A DNA stretch of 13,598 bases from Candidatus Caenarcanales bacterium (GCA_947489925.1 CANLFK010000046.1:1-13598); one strand, 5' to 3'; positions 5,773 through 11,860 are shown, numbered from the stretch's first letter. Program-made: numbers and translations. Notes: a model not told the origin generated them from the sequence alone.

Positions 5773-6087
5773 TTAGTATCCAGAACCGCCAAACTTTTGA
5801 GATGTATTAGAATTCCAATCAACAGCCTTTCCTGAATTAGAATACTTATTATTTGGACTAGTTGAGGAATACTTACTTCCATATTGTCCGTAAGAATTAT
5901 TTATTGAATCTGGGCTATATTTACTCCCATATTTACCATAAGGGTTATTTATTGAGTTTGTATCATACTGATTGTTTGTGTTTCCCAAATAAGTCCCGTC
6001 ATTCGCATATAAATCTTTAGAAAAAGATCGATCTGATAAAACTAAAAATAGAAAAAGGAAACTAACCAAAATCAAGTTTAATTTCAT
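5773..6087 (-). CDS. Small secreted YGSKYS-repeat protein
   Basis: A 104-residue protein with a clear Sec signal peptide: MKLNLILVSFLFLFLVLSDR with a likely cut near SFSKD. The mature part begins with DLYANDGTYLGN and then has repeats of the form SINNPYGKYGSKYSPD, SINNSYGQYGSKYSST, and a weaker SPNNKYSNSG. Small secreted proteins with NPYG-YGS-YSPDSINN repeats occur in many Gram-negative bacteria; their role is not known to me. AAGG nine bases ahead of the ATG supports the start. It lies 39 bases downstream of the TolC-like gene on the same strand, so the two may be one unit acting at the envelope. Confidence 0.8.
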   Translation of the reverse strand: MKLNLILVSFLFLFLVLSDRSFSKDLYANDGTYLGNTNNQYDTNSINNPYGKYGSKYSPDSINNSYGQYGSKYSSTSPNNKYSNSGKAVDWNSNTSQKFGGSGY

Positions 6088-6126
6088 AAATTAAAACCTT
6101 TTTATTAAACTGAAACTTCAATCATC

Positions 6127-6744
6127 TCACAAAACCCCAACTAACTGCTCAAGTTTAGCTTTCTGTAAAGTTATTTCATCTTCGGTACTAGCTTTATCAT
6201 CTCTGAGCTTCATTTCAATTTCCCAGTATTTAGTTAAACTATCCAGCTCGCCTTTTCCTCTTCGATATTCAGCTTCAATTAATAATAATCTCTTTTTTAA
6301 CATATCTATTTTTGTATTATCAGAAATTAATCTTCTTTCCGCTTTCTGTAAGGCTAAAACAAATTCAAGCACTTCTATTTTTAATTTATTTTCAAGTTCA
6401 TACTTTTGAAGTTTTAGTTTTGCAATTTCTAAATTGCCTTGTCTAATCCTTCCACCGCCCAATACTTCCATTAAGTCCCAATTTATATTAAACCTAAAAT
6501 CACTATTTTTACTCGCAAAATTATTACCCATTCCTAAATTAGGAGCTAAACTTGTCCACTTCTTCGATTCAGCCACTTTAATCGCTTGGTCTAATAATTT
6601 TATTAATTCAGAATTTTGAATAGCTCTTTGTTGCAATTCTTCAACTGGATAGCCCCTTCCGTCCCCTAAAGGGGAAACTTTATTTTCTTCACTCAAAGAC
6701 TTAAAAGAAAAGTTTATAATAAAAAAATGAGAGCAATTACACAT
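6127..6744 (-). CDS. TolC-like coiled-coil protein fragment
   Basis: A 205-residue reading frame. From about residue 36 it resembles one half of a TolC-family outer membrane efflux protein: helix VEELQQRAIQNSELIKLLDQ, an extended part with LAPNLGMGNNF and FRFNINWDL, then GGGRIRQ and long coiled-coil helices ending at KLEQLVGVL. Full TolC proteins have two such halves (about 400-500 residues) and a signal peptide. Here there is no convincing signal peptide, and the first 35 residues look non-native: MCNCSHFFIINFSFKSL followed by SPLGDGRGYP, encoded by a GC-rich palindrome. The ATG at 6744 lies inside the divergent gene, overlapping it by 18 bases. I infer a 5'-truncated or single-repeat relative; the true start is uncertain. 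Confidence 0.55.
   Translation of the reverse strand: MCNCSHFFIINFSFKSLSEENKVSPLGDGRGYPVEELQQRAIQNSELIKLLDQAIKVAESKKWTSLAPNLGMGNNFASKNSDFRFNINWDLMEVLGGGRIRQGNLEIAKLKLQKYELENKLKIEVLEFVLALQKAERRLISDNTKIDMLKKRLLLIEAEYRRGKGELDSLTKYWEIEMKLRDDKASTEDEITLQKAKLEQLVGVL
6648..6677. repeat. GC-rich palindromic element inside the TolC-like gene
   Basis: The core TCCCC-TAAA-GGGGA (6662-6675) reads TCCCC-TTTA-GGGGA on the minus strand and is followed there by CGGAAGGGGCTAT. This matches the 45-70 element (CCCCC-TTTA-GGGGG then CTGGGGGGCTT) in both core and tail. It is translated as SPLGDGRGYP. Confidence 0.65.
6715..6720 (+). promoter_or_regulatory. -10 box TATAAT predicting a leaderless DUF457 mRNA
   Basis: TATAAT ends six bases before the ATG at 6727, so transcription would begin at or next to the start codon, and no ribosome site is present. 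No good -35 box is seen. Confidence 0.45.
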
Positions 6745-7782
6745 ATTAGTTTTAGTTTATTAACTTTAGGATTAGTTTCAAGCTTTACAAAGCTACCTTT
6801 AAGTTTAGAAATTATCATCACTGCGAGCCTTAGTTCACTACTTCCAGATATTGATACTACCAAATCTACAATTGGAAAAGTATTAAAACCAGTTTCTTCT
6901 TTTTTAGATACAAAATTTGGACATCGTACTATTACTCATTCGCTTTTAGCTTGTGTATTTTTGGCTATTATTTCGCTACCACTTTTATTTTTAAAAACTA
7001 ATTATTATCAAGCTTTGCAAATTGGTTATTTTTCCCATCTGTTGATTGATTGCATTAATAAAACTGGTATTCCTTTTTTCTATCCTAATAATACTTTTTT
7101 CGTTTTTCCAAGTTCTCCTAAATGGCGTATTGAAGTTGGTTCTCTCGGTGAATATATTTTATGCGGTTTAATTATTTTGGCTACTTTCGGAATTTGGTAT
7201 TTAAACGGTATCGGTTTTCGTTCTTGGTTAAGTGGTCTTTTGGCAAGTCCAGAACTGGCAGTTAAAGAATATCGTACTCATGCAAACAAATATAAAATGA
7301 GCGTTAAGGTAAAAGGTTTTTATATACTTTCCCAAAAAGAAGTTAATAATCAAGTCTTTGAAATCATTGATTCAGAAAGCGATAAAACTTTAATTGTCAA
7401 AAACAAAAATAATAAATTAATTACCATTGGGGAAAACCCTAATAATACAATTCAAGCTCACAAGATGGTCATAATCAAGGACAAGTCCATTAAAATAAAA
7501 ACAGAACCTTTTAAATTTGCTGGCCAACCATTAGGTTTAATGTTTGATTATATTGATGAAAATACTTTTATAAGCGGTACAGTTGAGGCAAATGAAAGAC
7601 CTAAATATTTAAAAATGGATTTAAAACCTTTTGAAACAGGTGAATTTGAAAGTATTAAAGTTTCGGCTGGGCTAAGTGAATATGATTCTAAGCTTGAATT
7701 GAAGAATGCAACACTGAAACAACTTAAACCTTTAAAGAAACTTGGCATTACTGGGGAATTAGTTAGCAGGAAAGTTTTTTAA
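6727..7782 (+). CDS. YdjM/DUF457-type membrane-bound metal-dependent hydrolase with C-terminal extension
   Basis: A 351-residue protein. Residues 1-165 match inner-membrane putative hydrolases of the YdjM/DUF457 family: THISFSLLTLGLV at the start, LLPDIDTTKSTIGK (two aspartates, about residues 40-42), FGHRTITHSLL (two histidines) and GYFSHLLIDCINKTGI (His and Asp), all likely metal ligands around four or five membrane helices. The remaining about 180 residues are hydrophilic and rich in beta-strand patterns (KVKGFYILSQKEVNNQVFEI, DKTLIVKNKNNKL), and are not part of the basic family; they resemble a soluble domain I cannot name. The substrate is unknown. Relatives occur on plasmids and in SOS-regulated genes. 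Expression probably starts from the TATAAT directly before the ATG. Confidence 0.82.
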   Translation: MRAITHISFSLLTLGLVSSFTKLPLSLEIIITASLSSLLPDIDTTKSTIGKVLKPVSSFLDTKFGHRTITHSLLACVFLAIISLPLLFLKTNYYQALQIGYFSHLLIDCINKTGIPFFYPNNTFFVFPSSPKWRIEVGSLGEYILCGLIILATFGIWYLNGIGFRSWLSGLLASPELAVKEYRTHANKYKMSVKVKGFYILSQKEVNNQVFEIIDSESDKTLIVKNKNNKLITIGENPNNTIQAHKMVIIKDKSIKIKTEPFKFAGQPLGLMFDYIDENTFISGTVEANERPKYLKMDLKPFETGEFESIKVSAGLSEYDSKLELKNATLKQLKPLKKLGITGELVSRKVF

Positions 7783-7804
7783 AGAAAATCACTAGAATAA
7801 TAGG

Positions 7805-7810
7805 TATAAT
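7805..7810 (+). promoter_or_regulatory. -10 box TATAAT upstream of the second Phd gene
   Basis: A perfect TATAAT in the context AATAGG-TATAAT, 37 bases ahead of the Phd ATG. No -35 box is evident. Confidence 0.4.
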
Positions 7811-7847
7811 AAATTTAGAATGCTTAATATTTTATAGAAATAGAAAA

Positions 7848-8108
7848 ATGGAATTTGCAACTACAACAGAATTAAATCAGCATACAAATAATGTTTTGCG
7901 AAGGGTTTTAGAAGATAAAGAAGATATTGTTTTAACCAAGAATGGAAAGCCAGTAGCTATGATTATTCCAACAAATGGTGATGATATTGAAGAGCATATT
8001 TTAATTAAATATTTAGGTTTAAATAAAACTCCTACAAAAAAAGAGATTGCCGAAGGAAAGCCAGCGAAAGATATTTTTGCGGAGTTAAAAAAATCAAGAA
8101 AAAGTTAA
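7848..8108 (+). CDS. Phd/YefM-family antitoxin
   Basis: An 86-residue Phd/YefM protein: FATTTELNQHTNNVLRRVLE, then EDIVLTKNGKPVAMIIPTN form the N-terminal DNA-binding fold. The C-terminal half (EEHILIKYLGL then PTKKEIAEGKPAKDIFAEL) is helical and would bind a toxin. The most likely partner is the RelE/ParE-like gene at 8312, but 203 bases separate the two, which is unusual because such pairs normally overlap or lie within a few bases. The gap contains an inverted repeat and three 10-base repeats. Confidence 0.85.
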   Translation: MEFATTTELNQHTNNVLRRVLEDKEDIVLTKNGKPVAMIIPTNGDDIEEHILIKYLGLNKTPTKKEIAEGKPAKDIFAELKKSRKS

Positions 8109-8123
8109 TTTCAAGTATTAAAC

Positions 8124-8157
8124 AACATATTTCTTAATTTGTAAAAATTGATATGTT
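8124..8157. terminator. Possible hairpin after the Phd gene
   Basis: AACATAT (8124-8130) is the exact reverse complement of ATATGTT (8151-8157), and the loop contains a further AATT/AATT pairing. It is AT-rich and followed only by TTC, so it would be a weak terminator. Confidence 0.3.
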
Positions 8158-8177
8158 TTCAAAACTTTATATACTCC

Positions 8178-8205
8178 ACTATAGCTGACTATAGCCCAGT
8201 ATAGC
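8178..8205 (+). repeat. Three tandem 10-bp repeats with core ATAGC
   Basis: ACTATAGC (8178-8185), ACTATAGC (8188-8195) and AGTATAGC (8198-8205) follow each other with a strict 10-base period, so all three present the same face of the helix. They lie in the 203-base gap between Phd and the RelE/ParE-like gene. An operator for a cooperative regulator is a reasonable guess. Confidence 0.55.
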
Positions 8206-8311
8206 ATTTTCATTTTACTCATTTTCTTATTCAAAATATACTTAGAGTACGCAATTAGAACAACTAATTAATTCCCCAAGCTATGTCTCCTTTCAAGCCA
8301 AAATTTACTAT

Positions 8312-8608
8312 ATGAAAGAACAAATTCTATCTAAAGCAGCTATCAAAGACCTAAAAATAATAAATAAAAAACATTACCAAGATATTGATTTTATTGAAGA
8401 AGAATTGAATAAATATTTAATTGACCAATTTAAAGCAGATGGTAACAAAATTAAAGAGTTCACAAATTATAATCCTTCTTTGTTTAGGCTTAGAATCAAT
8501 GCCGTTGAGTCATATCGAGTTTATTTTAGAATTCTCGAAAATTGCTTTTTTATTGAAAGAATCATCTTAAAAAAAGACTCAGAGAAAATTCTGAAAAATA
8601 TTATTTAA
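8312..8608 (+). CDS. RelE/ParE-like toxin family protein
   Basis: A 98-residue protein with the RelE/ParE plan: helix ILSKAAIKDLKIINKKHYQDI, a second helix, then strands LFRLRINAVESYRVYFRI and CFFIERIILKKDSEKIL. The pattern LFRLR-x(5)-YRVYFRI is a hallmark of the family, where it forms the sheet that carries the basic catalytic or gyrase-binding residues. The usual final GHR-x-x-Y motif is replaced by LKKDSEKI, so mRNA-cleaving activity is uncertain. The upstream Phd antitoxin is the probable partner. There is no clear ribosome site before the ATG. The stop overlaps the convergent small gene by four bases. Confidence 0.75.
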   Translation: MKEQILSKAAIKDLKIINKKHYQDIDFIEEELNKYLIDQFKADGNKIKEFTNYNPSLFRLRINAVESYRVYFRILENCFFIERIILKKDSEKILKNII

Positions 8609-8733
8609 AGTTCAAATAATATACCTTCTCTATAAGCCAAAATTTCAGCTTCAATTTCCTCTTCCGTTATTAACTTAGACTGAGGCAAATTCTGAGTTTC
8701 TTCAAACAATGCTTTTAAGTCTTCTATATTCAT
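8605..8733 (-). CDS. 42-residue acidic protein, likely partner of DUF2442
   Basis: The frame runs from an ATG at 8733 to TAA and encodes MNIEDLKALFEETQNLPQSK, then LITEEEIEAEILAYREGILF and EL. The ITEEEIEAEI-AYR ending is one I associate with small antitoxin-like proteins, for example in cyanobacteria, but no function is established. It begins 12 bases after the DUF2442 stop codon on the same strand, which supports a real gene. It overlaps the end of the RelE/ParE-like gene by four bases. No ribosome site is obvious. Confidence 0.6.
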   Translation of the reverse strand: MNIEDLKALFEETQNLPQSKLITEEEIEAEILAYREGILFEL

Positions 8734-8745
8734 AAATTTAATTTT

Positions 8746-9018
8746 CTAATGAGTTTTTTCTTTTGCTTGCCTTGAGATGCCTAGTAAACCTTTAATTGAT
8801 AAATGCTCATCAATAATATTCCAATGAACTCCATATCCAGCACCATCAATTTCAAATTGTTTTCTGTGAAAATCTGAGGCATAAAATAAACGACTTGATT
8901 GTTTAGCTAATTCCTTTAAATCAATCTCATAAGGCTTATTATCAACTACCAACTTCATGTAATCACTTTCAAAAGAAATACCTTGTACTTCATAAAATTT
9001 TTTATTTAGCTCGCTCAT
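8746..9018 (-). CDS. DUF2442 family protein
   Basis: A 90-residue protein with the DUF2442 pattern: a first strand pair ending in KLVVDNKPYEIDLKELAKQS, then LFYASDFHRKQFEIDGAGYG and the ending VHWNIIDEHLSIKGLLGI (family signature hW-x-x-hDEdlsi-x-gLL). Members are 80-100 residues and often pair with another small gene (commonly DUF4160) in a module that looks like a toxin-antitoxin pair; the exact role is not established. AAGGAA seven bases ahead of the ATG supports this start. Its ATG overlaps the stop of a small upstream frame (ATGA overlap), and the 42-residue gene follows. Confidence 0.85.
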   Translation of the reverse strand: MSELNKKFYEVQGISFESDYMKLVVDNKPYEIDLKELAKQSSRLFYASDFHRKQFEIDGAGYGVHWNIIDEHLSIKGLLGISRQAKEKTH

Positions 9019-9131
9019 GAATCGTTCCTTTTATGACATTTATTCCACTCTTCAACAATATAATCAAAGTTATCTAAAATAATCCAATATCTAAACCTTT
9101 GGAATACTGGATTATAATAATGCTCTATCAG
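9015..9131 (-). CDS. Small frame upstream of DUF2442, 5'-truncated or non-ATG start
   Basis: A 38-residue frame with no ATG, GTG or TTG start; the first codon after the previous stop is CTG. It reads LIEHYYNPVFQRFRYWIILD and then NFDYIVEEWNKCHKRNDS, which looks like real protein (aromatic-rich and hydrophobic helix pattern). Its TGA overlaps the ATG of DUF2442 in an ATGA junction, typical of coupled genes. I infer the remnant of a longer partner gene or a tiny gene starting at CTG. No family could be assigned. Confidence 0.4.
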   Translation of the reverse strand: MIEHYYNPVFQRFRYWIILDNFDYIVEEWNKCHKRNDS

Positions 9132-9173
9132 TTATTATAGCTATGTACTTTCACCAATAAACCACTGAATTGA

Positions 9174-9530
9174 ATGTTAATTAAAATATACTTTGCTTTA
9201 TATATTATCTTGGGTCTTTTTGGCTTATACGATTCTATTACATCAAAAACAAATTTTTGGATAATCCTTATTGAATTTATTGCATTTTTAGTTTTAACGA
9301 TCGGTATTTTAGGATATATTTCGCACTGGCAAGATTTGAAATTAATATTAGTTTGGAAATATTTATTTTGGATTTCAATAGTATGCGATGCTATTTTGAT
9401 GATACATGATTGTTTGGTCATGAAAAAACATGAAGGACTAAGCAATCAAGTAATTATAATTACTGTTATTTCATATATAATTCTATTAACTCCAGCTTAT
9501 TGGCTAAATTGGCGTTTTGCTTATAAATGA
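9174..9530 (+). CDS. Predicted four-helix membrane protein, function unknown
   Basis: A 118-residue, very hydrophobic protein with four likely membrane segments: about residues 3-18 (IKIYFALYIILGLFGL), 28-50 (WIILIEFIAFLVLTIGILGY), 59-82 (LVWKYLFWISIVCDAILMI) and 95-112 (IIITVISYIILLTPAYWL). The short loops carry few charges. I do not recognise the family and no motif points to an enzyme or channel. The ATG lacks a ribosome site. It stands between the divergent DUF2442 group and the convergent partition operon and seems to be its own unit. Confidence 0.6.
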   Translation: MLIKIYFALYIILGLFGLYDSITSKTNFWIILIEFIAFLVLTIGILGYISHWQDLKLILVWKYLFWISIVCDAILMIHDCLVMKKHEGLSNQVIIITVISYIILLTPAYWLNWRFAYK

Positions 9531-9561
9531 TGTTTCATTCTTAACTTAATTTAGTAGAAGT

Positions 9562-9589
9562 CCAAACCAAAAATAAAAATAATGGTTGG
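9562..9589. terminator. Weak inverted repeat between convergent genes
   Basis: CCAAACCA (9562-9569) and TGGTTGG (9583-9589) can pair with one bulged base. It lies between the convergent membrane-protein gene and the partition operon and may end both, but no T-run follows. Confidence 0.25.
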
Positions 9590-9594
9590 CATCT

Positions 9595-9969
9595 TTAAAT
9601 TTCCTTACGATCTAATAAGTTTTTTTCTTTCAATATATTTTTTAATGAGTCTAAATTAATAACTTCGGCTGGATCAATGTTTTGATATTTTAAAATCTCA
9701 AGGGCAATTTGAACCAAGTCTTCCTGCTTAACAACTTTCTTTCCTTGAACATCTTTAATATCTCTGACATATTTATCAAGCCATTCCTTCATGTCTCGCT
9801 CTATACGAGAATTTAAATTATCATATTTAATTATTTTTTTTGATTCAACTTTTTCAATCTTTTCAATATCTGGTAATTGTAAATTCTCTAAAGACTCTTC
9901 TATTCCGTCATTTACAAAAACTTTTAAATCCATTTCTGGTTTCTTAAAAGTATCTCTTAAATTTCCCAT
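9595..9969 (-). CDS. Putative centromere-binding partner of ParA (ParB-like role)
   Basis: A 124-residue protein encoded directly after parA, with start and stop overlapping by one base (TAATG). In plasmids this position is held by the centromere-binding adaptor. The N-terminal third is acidic and probably disordered, as in adaptors that touch ParA. Residues 54-94 (SRIERDMKEWLDKYVRDIKD, then VQGKKVVKQEDLVQIALEIL) fit a ribbon-helix-helix fold: a short strand, helix, linker with Gly, then helix. This is an inference from pattern, not a family match. It would bind the heptad array upstream of parA and also repress the operon. The remaining helix near the C-terminus (LDSLKNILKEKNLL) is of unknown use. 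Confidence 0.65.
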   Translation of the reverse strand: MGNLRDTFKKPEMDLKVFVNDGIEESLENLQLPDIEKIEKVESKKIIKYDNLNSRIERDMKEWLDKYVRDIKDVQGKKVVKQEDLVQIALEILKYQNIDPAEVINLDSLKNILKEKNLLDRKEI

Positions 9970-10730
9970 TATTTTTTTAATCTCCCTAAAATTTCATCTG
10001 TAAGTTTTTTATAAGCCTTAGCTCCTACTGAAGTACCAGCATAATTAAAAATACTTTTACCCTGATTTGGTGATTCAGCCAAGCGAACATTAATCGGTAC
10101 AATTGTTTCAAAAAGTAAATCTCCTAAAGACTCTTTCAATGAATCTAAAACCAAATTACTTAAATTAGTTTGTTTTGAATACATAGTAACCACCGCTCCC
10201 AAAACTTGAATTGAATGTCTTGCTTTTCTAACATGATTTAAAACATATTCAGCACCTTTCAAGGCATACATCCCAAAATGACGAGCTTCAATAGGAATAA
10301 CTAAATATTCAGAAGCAAATAAAGCATTACGAGCAAACAAACCATAATTTGGCGGACAGTCAATTAAGATAAAATCATATTTATTTTTAATTTCTGAAAT
10401 TGCAAAACGAAGCAAATCATCTTTTCGAGGTTGTGAAGCTAAAGAATCTTCTTCTAAAGCTAAACCTAAATTAGAAGGCAAAATATCAATCTGCTCATCT
10501 TTTAAAGAAATAATCGCATCATTAATATTGCTTTCTCCTTTCAAAATAGATTCTGTTTTAGTATCCATTTCAAAAACTTCTAAGCCAAAACTTATACCTG
10601 CATCTCCTTGAGGGTCTAAATCCAAAAGTAAAACTTTATATCCTTGCTGACCTAAACAAGCCGCAACATTAACTGCTGTCGTTGTCTTGCCTACGCCTCC
10701 TTTCAAATTGTAAAAAGAAATAACTTTCAT
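9969..10730 (-). CDS. parA: ParA-family partition ATPase
   Basis: A 253-residue Walker-type ATPase that moves plasmid or chromosome copies along the nucleoid. The deviant Walker A motif KGGVGKTTT is at residues 10-18 (with the signature Lys10 and Lys15), the DLDPQGDA motif at 37-44, and the Walker B segment FILIDCPPN at 120-128. The size and the lack of an N-terminal HTH mark it as a small (type Ib or chromosomal-like) ParA, where autoregulation is usually done by the partner protein. The ATG lies two bases from the heptad array, and no Shine-Dalgarno is seen: the leader is made of array sequence (TATAGAA units). A TAGAAT -10 box in the array eight bases before the ATG would make the mRNA almost leaderless. 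Confidence 0.92.
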   Translation of the reverse strand: MKVISFYNLKGGVGKTTTAVNVAACLGQQGYKVLLLDLDPQGDAGISFGLEVFEMDTKTESILKGESNINDAIISLKDEQIDILPSNLGLALEEDSLASQPRKDDLLRFAISEIKNKYDFILIDCPPNYGLFARNALFASEYLVIPIEARHFGMYALKGAEYVLNHVRKARHSIQVLGAVVTMYSKQTNLSNLVLDSLKESLGDLLFETIVPINVRLAESPNQGKSIFNYAGTSVGAKAYKKLTDEILGRLKK

Positions 10731-10732
10731 GT

Positions 10733-10935
10733 TTCTATATTCTATATTCTATTTTCTTGTTTCTAGTTTCTTGATTCTATAAATTATAAACAAGTTTCTA
10801 TTTTCTTGAAAGCTATTTACAAATTATATTTTACATTTTCTTGATTGTAGATTCTATTTTATACTTTCTATTTTCAAGATTATAGTTTATTGATTGTAGT
10901 TTCTTGATTCTTGATTATATTTTCTTGTTTATATT
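10733..10935. repeat. Heptad array: 29 contiguous 7-bp units upstream of parA, putative centromere
   Basis: From 10733 the sequence divides without interruption into 29 units of seven bases. Read on the plus strand, 26 of 29 begin with TT, 24 have T at the fourth place, and all end in A or T. Exact forms recur: TTCTTGA five times, TTCTATT four times, TTCTATA three times, TTATATT three times. Three units (AATTATA, AACAAGT, AAGCTAT) break the pattern. The array starts two bases from the parA start codon. Such phased short repeats next to parA and a small partner gene are expected of a centromere that is also the operator. Counts were done by hand. Confidence 0.75.
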
Positions 10936-11115
10936 TTTTAAGCTTTCCGCTCACCACGCAACTTGAAAGTTTTTGTTTTATATCTACCCGATTTGCCCCA
11001 GAAAACATGGGAGATAAAGAAAATCATTGTGGGAAAAATGAAATAAAGAGAAAGTTTGAGCTGAGAAAATAAAAAGCAGACTTAAAATTGATACCGAAAA
11101 CTGGCATAAAAATTA
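10936..11115. other. Intergenic stretch between heptad array and recombinase
   Basis: About 180 bases with no convincing gene. It contains CTTTC (10943-10947) and GAAAG (10964-10968), which could pair weakly around a GC-richer loop, and an ATG-led frame of 21 codons from about 11007 without a ribosome site. A recombination site for the serine recombinase could lie here, but no clear subsite array is visible. Confidence 0.3.
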
Positions 11116-11154
11116 TTGTATAAAGTTACAAATGAGCATTTAAATATTATACAA
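11116..11154. promoter_or_regulatory. Perfect 8-bp inverted repeat over the recombinase promoter
   Basis: TTGTATAA (11116-11123) and TTATACAA (11147-11154) are exact reverse complements 23 bases apart. The right arm overlaps the -10 box (TACAAT, 11150-11155) and the span of 39 bases is near that of a resolvase subsite. It may be the recombinase operator or part of its crossover site. Confidence 0.5.
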
Positions 11155-11155
11155 T
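11126..11155 (+). promoter_or_regulatory. Recombinase promoter with leaderless start
   Basis: TTACAA (11126-11131) and TACAAT (11150-11155) are 18 bases apart. The -10 box ends six bases before the ATG at 11162, so the transcript would start at the ATG. No ribosome site precedes the gene. Confidence 0.5.
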
Positions 11156-11161
11156 GAAATA

Positions 11162-11860
11162 ATGGTACAAAAATTTGCTTCATATATTAGAGTTTCAACG
11201 AAAGAACAAGGCGATTCACGCTTAGGGATTGAGGCTCAGCAAAGATTAAATAAAGCCTATATCGAAAGTGTCAAAGGTGAATTGATTAATGAAATTATTG
11301 AAATAGAAACTGGCACGGTTAAACATAAAGCTCAAAACTTTGAAACCTTGCTTTTGAAAAGACCAAAACTAAAAGACTTAATTCAATATTGCCAAAAAGA
11401 AAATGCAATTTTATTAGTAAAAGACTTGTCTAGGTTGGGACGAAATGTTTTACTGATTAGTTATTTAATACAAAATGGAATTAGATTTGTTTGTGCTGAT
11501 TGTCCTAATGATTCTGAATTTATGCTTCAAATGAGGGCAGTGCTTGCAGAAGAGGAAGCTAGAAAAATCAGTGAAAGAACTAAACAAGCTTTACAGAGCT
11601 TAAAAGAGAGAGGCGTTAAATTAGGAAATCCTTGTAAAGAATCTTTGGCAAAGGGAAGACGAAAACAAGCTAAATTAAAAACTGAAAAAGCCAAAGAATT
11701 TTATAGTTTTATTAGTCCTCGTATTATCCGATTGAGAGAAGAAGGTTTATCTTTAAGAGCTATTGCAAAAGAATTAAATATTGACGGAGTGAGAACTAAA
11801 GAAGCTAAATTATTTACTGCTATGACCATTAAAAATATTTTGGATCGGGCTAAACTTTAG
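11162..11860 (+). CDS. Serine recombinase (resolvase/invertase family)
   Basis: A 232-residue small serine recombinase. YIRVSTKEQ at residues 8-16 holds the nucleophile Ser12 and Arg10. KDLSRLGRN at 87-95 gives the arginines Arg91 and Arg94 that match the two conserved arginines of the catalytic site. A long helix with EEEARKISERTKQAL (about 130-144) follows, then the linker ERGVKLGNP and a C-terminal helix-turn-helix (LREEGLSLRAIAKELNIDG, TAMTIKNIL). It could resolve plasmid multimers, invert DNA or excise an element. The position beside parA favours multimer resolution for stable inheritance. All catalytic residues look intact. Confidence 0.9.
   Translation: MVQKFASYIRVSTKEQGDSRLGIEAQQRLNKAYIESVKGELINEIIEIETGTVKHKAQNFETLLLKRPKLKDLIQYCQKENAILLVKDLSRLGRNVLLISYLIQNGIRFVCADCPNDSEFMLQMRAVLAEEEARKISERTKQALQSLKERGVKLGNPCKESLAKGRRKQAKLKTEKAKEFYSFISPRIIRLREEGLSLRAIAKELNIDGVRTKEAKLFTAMTIKNILDRAKL

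Noticed and set aside
9128..9445. Minus-strand frame opposite the four-helix membrane protein
   Set aside because: It has no recognisable pattern and is the antisense shadow of a frame with four regular membrane helices.
10733..10935. CRISPR array or ordinary replication iterons
   Set aside because: The units are seven bases with no spacers, and no Rep or Cas gene is present; a centromere array fits better.
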